Under the pieces are notes generated by a model that saw only the letters and a list, made by a program, of their open reading frames with translations, did no database searches and had not been told where the DNA came from. A program made the translations under genes and the position numbers. DNA of 5,218 nucleotides from JBQTIM01 sp052388135 (GTDB lineage: Bacteria; Elusimicrobiota; Elusimicrobia; FEN-1173), in assembly GCA_052388135.1 (NCBI GenBank), contig JBQTIM010000070.1:1-5218 (forward strand), written 5' to 3'. Positions 4,430 to 5,218 of the stretch are shown here, in pieces. The number at the start of each line of letters is the position of its first letter. The first letter of the stretch is position 1.

Positions 4430-5218
4430 TTATCCTTTCACGACCCCCAGCGGGGCCAGCCGGGCCACTTTCCTCACCAAACCCGCTCCGAGGCAAACGT
4501 TCACCACGTCGTCCACGTCCTTGTAGGCCGCAGGGGCCTCCTCGGCCAGGCCGCGGTAGGAGGACGTGCGCACCGCGATCCCCCGGGCCTTGAGCCGGCC
4601 CTCCACCTCGCGCCCGTCGGCCAGCTTGGCGGCCGATTTCCGCGACAGCGCCCGCCCCGCGCCGTGGCACGTGGTGCCGAAAGTTTCCGCCAGGGCGCGC
4701 TCGGTGCCCACCGCCACGTGGGAAAACGTGCCCATGGTGCCCGGAATGATGACCGGATGGCCCACGGCGCGGTATTTCTCGGGCACGTCGGGATGGCCCG
4801 CCGGGAACGCCCGCGTGGCGCCTTTTCTGTGCACGAGGACCTTCCTCTTTTTTCCCCCCACGGCGTGCTCTTCCACCTTCCCGATATTGTGGCAAACATC
4901 ATAAACCACATCCATGCCCAGGTCCCGCGGCGAAATTTCCAGAGCCCGCTGGAACGCTTCCCGCACGTTGTGGGTGATGGCCTGGCGGTTGGCGCGGGCG
5001 TAGTTCGCGCCCGCCGACATGGCGCCGAAATAGGCGCGCCCCTCGGGCGAGGAGAACGGCGCGCAGCAAAGCTGGCGGTCCGGCAGAACGAAACCGTACT
5101 TGCGCGACGCGCCCTGCATCACGGCCAGGGAATCCTCGCAAATCTGATAGCCGCAGCCCCGGGAGCCCGTGTGGATCATCACCGCCGCCTGCCCTTCGAA
5201 CAGGCCGAAGGCCGCGGC
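4430..5218 (-). CDS. rtcB: RNA-splicing ligase RtcB (partial, N-terminus off window)
   Basis: RtcB joins RNA 2',3'-cyclic phosphate or 3'-phosphate ends to 5'-OH ends using GTP and Mn2+, in tRNA splicing or RNA repair. The visible 262 residues are in frame from the window edge (AAAFGLFEGQAAVMIHTGSRG) to TAA at 4432-4430. The GTG at 5182 is internal to the family alignment and is not the true start. The family motifs are HTGSRGCGYQIC, DVCHN with its metal-binding His (codon 4891-4889), GTMGTFSHVAVG, and HGAGRALSR with the His that becomes guanylylated (codon 4666-4664). The two His codons are 75 residues apart and 77 residues follow the second. This agrees with Pyrococcus horikoshii RtcB (H329, H404, 481 residues), so about 220 N-terminal residues are missing, including the Cys/His metal ligands. 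No intein or frameshift is visible in this part. The gene leads the minus-strand string and is tightly followed by the phosphoesterase. Confidence 0.95.
   Translation of the reverse strand, partial: AAAFGLFEGQAAVMIHTGSRGCGYQICEDSLAVMQGASRKYGFVLPDRQLCCAPFSSPEGRAYFGAMSAGANYARANRQAITHNVREAFQRALEISPRDLGMDVVYDVCHNIGKVEEHAVGGKKRKVLVHRKGATRAFPAGHPDVPEKYRAVGHPVIIPGTMGTFSHVAVGTERALAETFGTTCHGAGRALSRKSAAKLADGREVEGRLKARGIAVRTSSYRGLAEEAPAAYKDVDDVVNVCLGAGLVRKVARLAPLGVVKG
4433..4438 (-). promoter_or_regulatory. Ribosome binding site of the phosphoesterase gene
   Basis: AAAGGA on the minus strand lies six bases before the ATG at 4426-4424 and overlaps the last sense codons of rtcB. It is the clearest Shine-Dalgarno sequence in the window. 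It supports this start codon and coupling to rtcB translation. Confidence 0.6.

Noticed and set aside
4430..5182. GTG at 5182 as an independent start giving a short 250-residue RtcB
   Set aside because: The frame stays open to the window edge and the upstream residues (AAAFGLFEGQAAV) match the RtcB family, so the gene simply continues outside.

Overview
The window is high-GC DNA, probably from an uncultured or little-studied Gram-negative bacterium. The clues are a secreted beta-rich protein of outer-membrane type, a response-regulator/GGDEF protein, and a membrane-anchored phosphoesterase of the YkuE/YaeI/LpxG kind. Nothing in the sequence fixes the phylum.

Layout. At the left edge (1-419, minus) is the N-terminal part of an exported, strand-rich protein cut by the window edge. 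Divergent from it across a 67-bp gap is a REC-GGDEF response regulator (487-1449, plus). A non-coding stretch of about 340 bp follows (1450-1790) and is almost entirely structured repeat. It holds a 179-bp MITE-like element with terminal and internal inverted repeats, flanked by TA dinucleotides. Next to it is a second, 168-bp imperfect palindrome that carries candidate terminators for the two convergent transcription units. The rest of the window is a minus-strand gene string, read right to left: rtcB (RNA ligase, 5' part missing), a membrane-anchored metallophosphoesterase 3 bp after rtcB, a 129-bp gap with a possible promoter, serS (seryl-tRNA synthetase), and a 104-residue BON-like protein whose ATG overlaps the serS stop codon.

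How the genes relate. RtcB (RNA/tRNA ligation and repair) and SerRS (tRNA charging) give the minus-strand group a translation and RNA-maintenance flavour. The phosphoesterase looks envelope-related and may only be a translationally coupled passenger. The BON-like protein is coupled to serS, but its role is unknown. The REC-GGDEF protein has intact phosphorylation-site residues. Its signature reads GGDDF instead of GG(D/E)EF and its inhibitory I-site lacks the arginine, so it may be a feedback-insensitive diguanylate cyclase or a weak or degenerate one.

The most notable structure is at the convergent gene ends. The MITE-like element sits exactly at the TA of the response-regulator stop codon, and the stop reads TAG with or without it. 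The adjacent palindrome begins at that same TAG on one strand and at the TAG stop of the BON gene on the other, so both genes end in nearly the same sequence. I found no complete new defence or biosynthetic system in this window.
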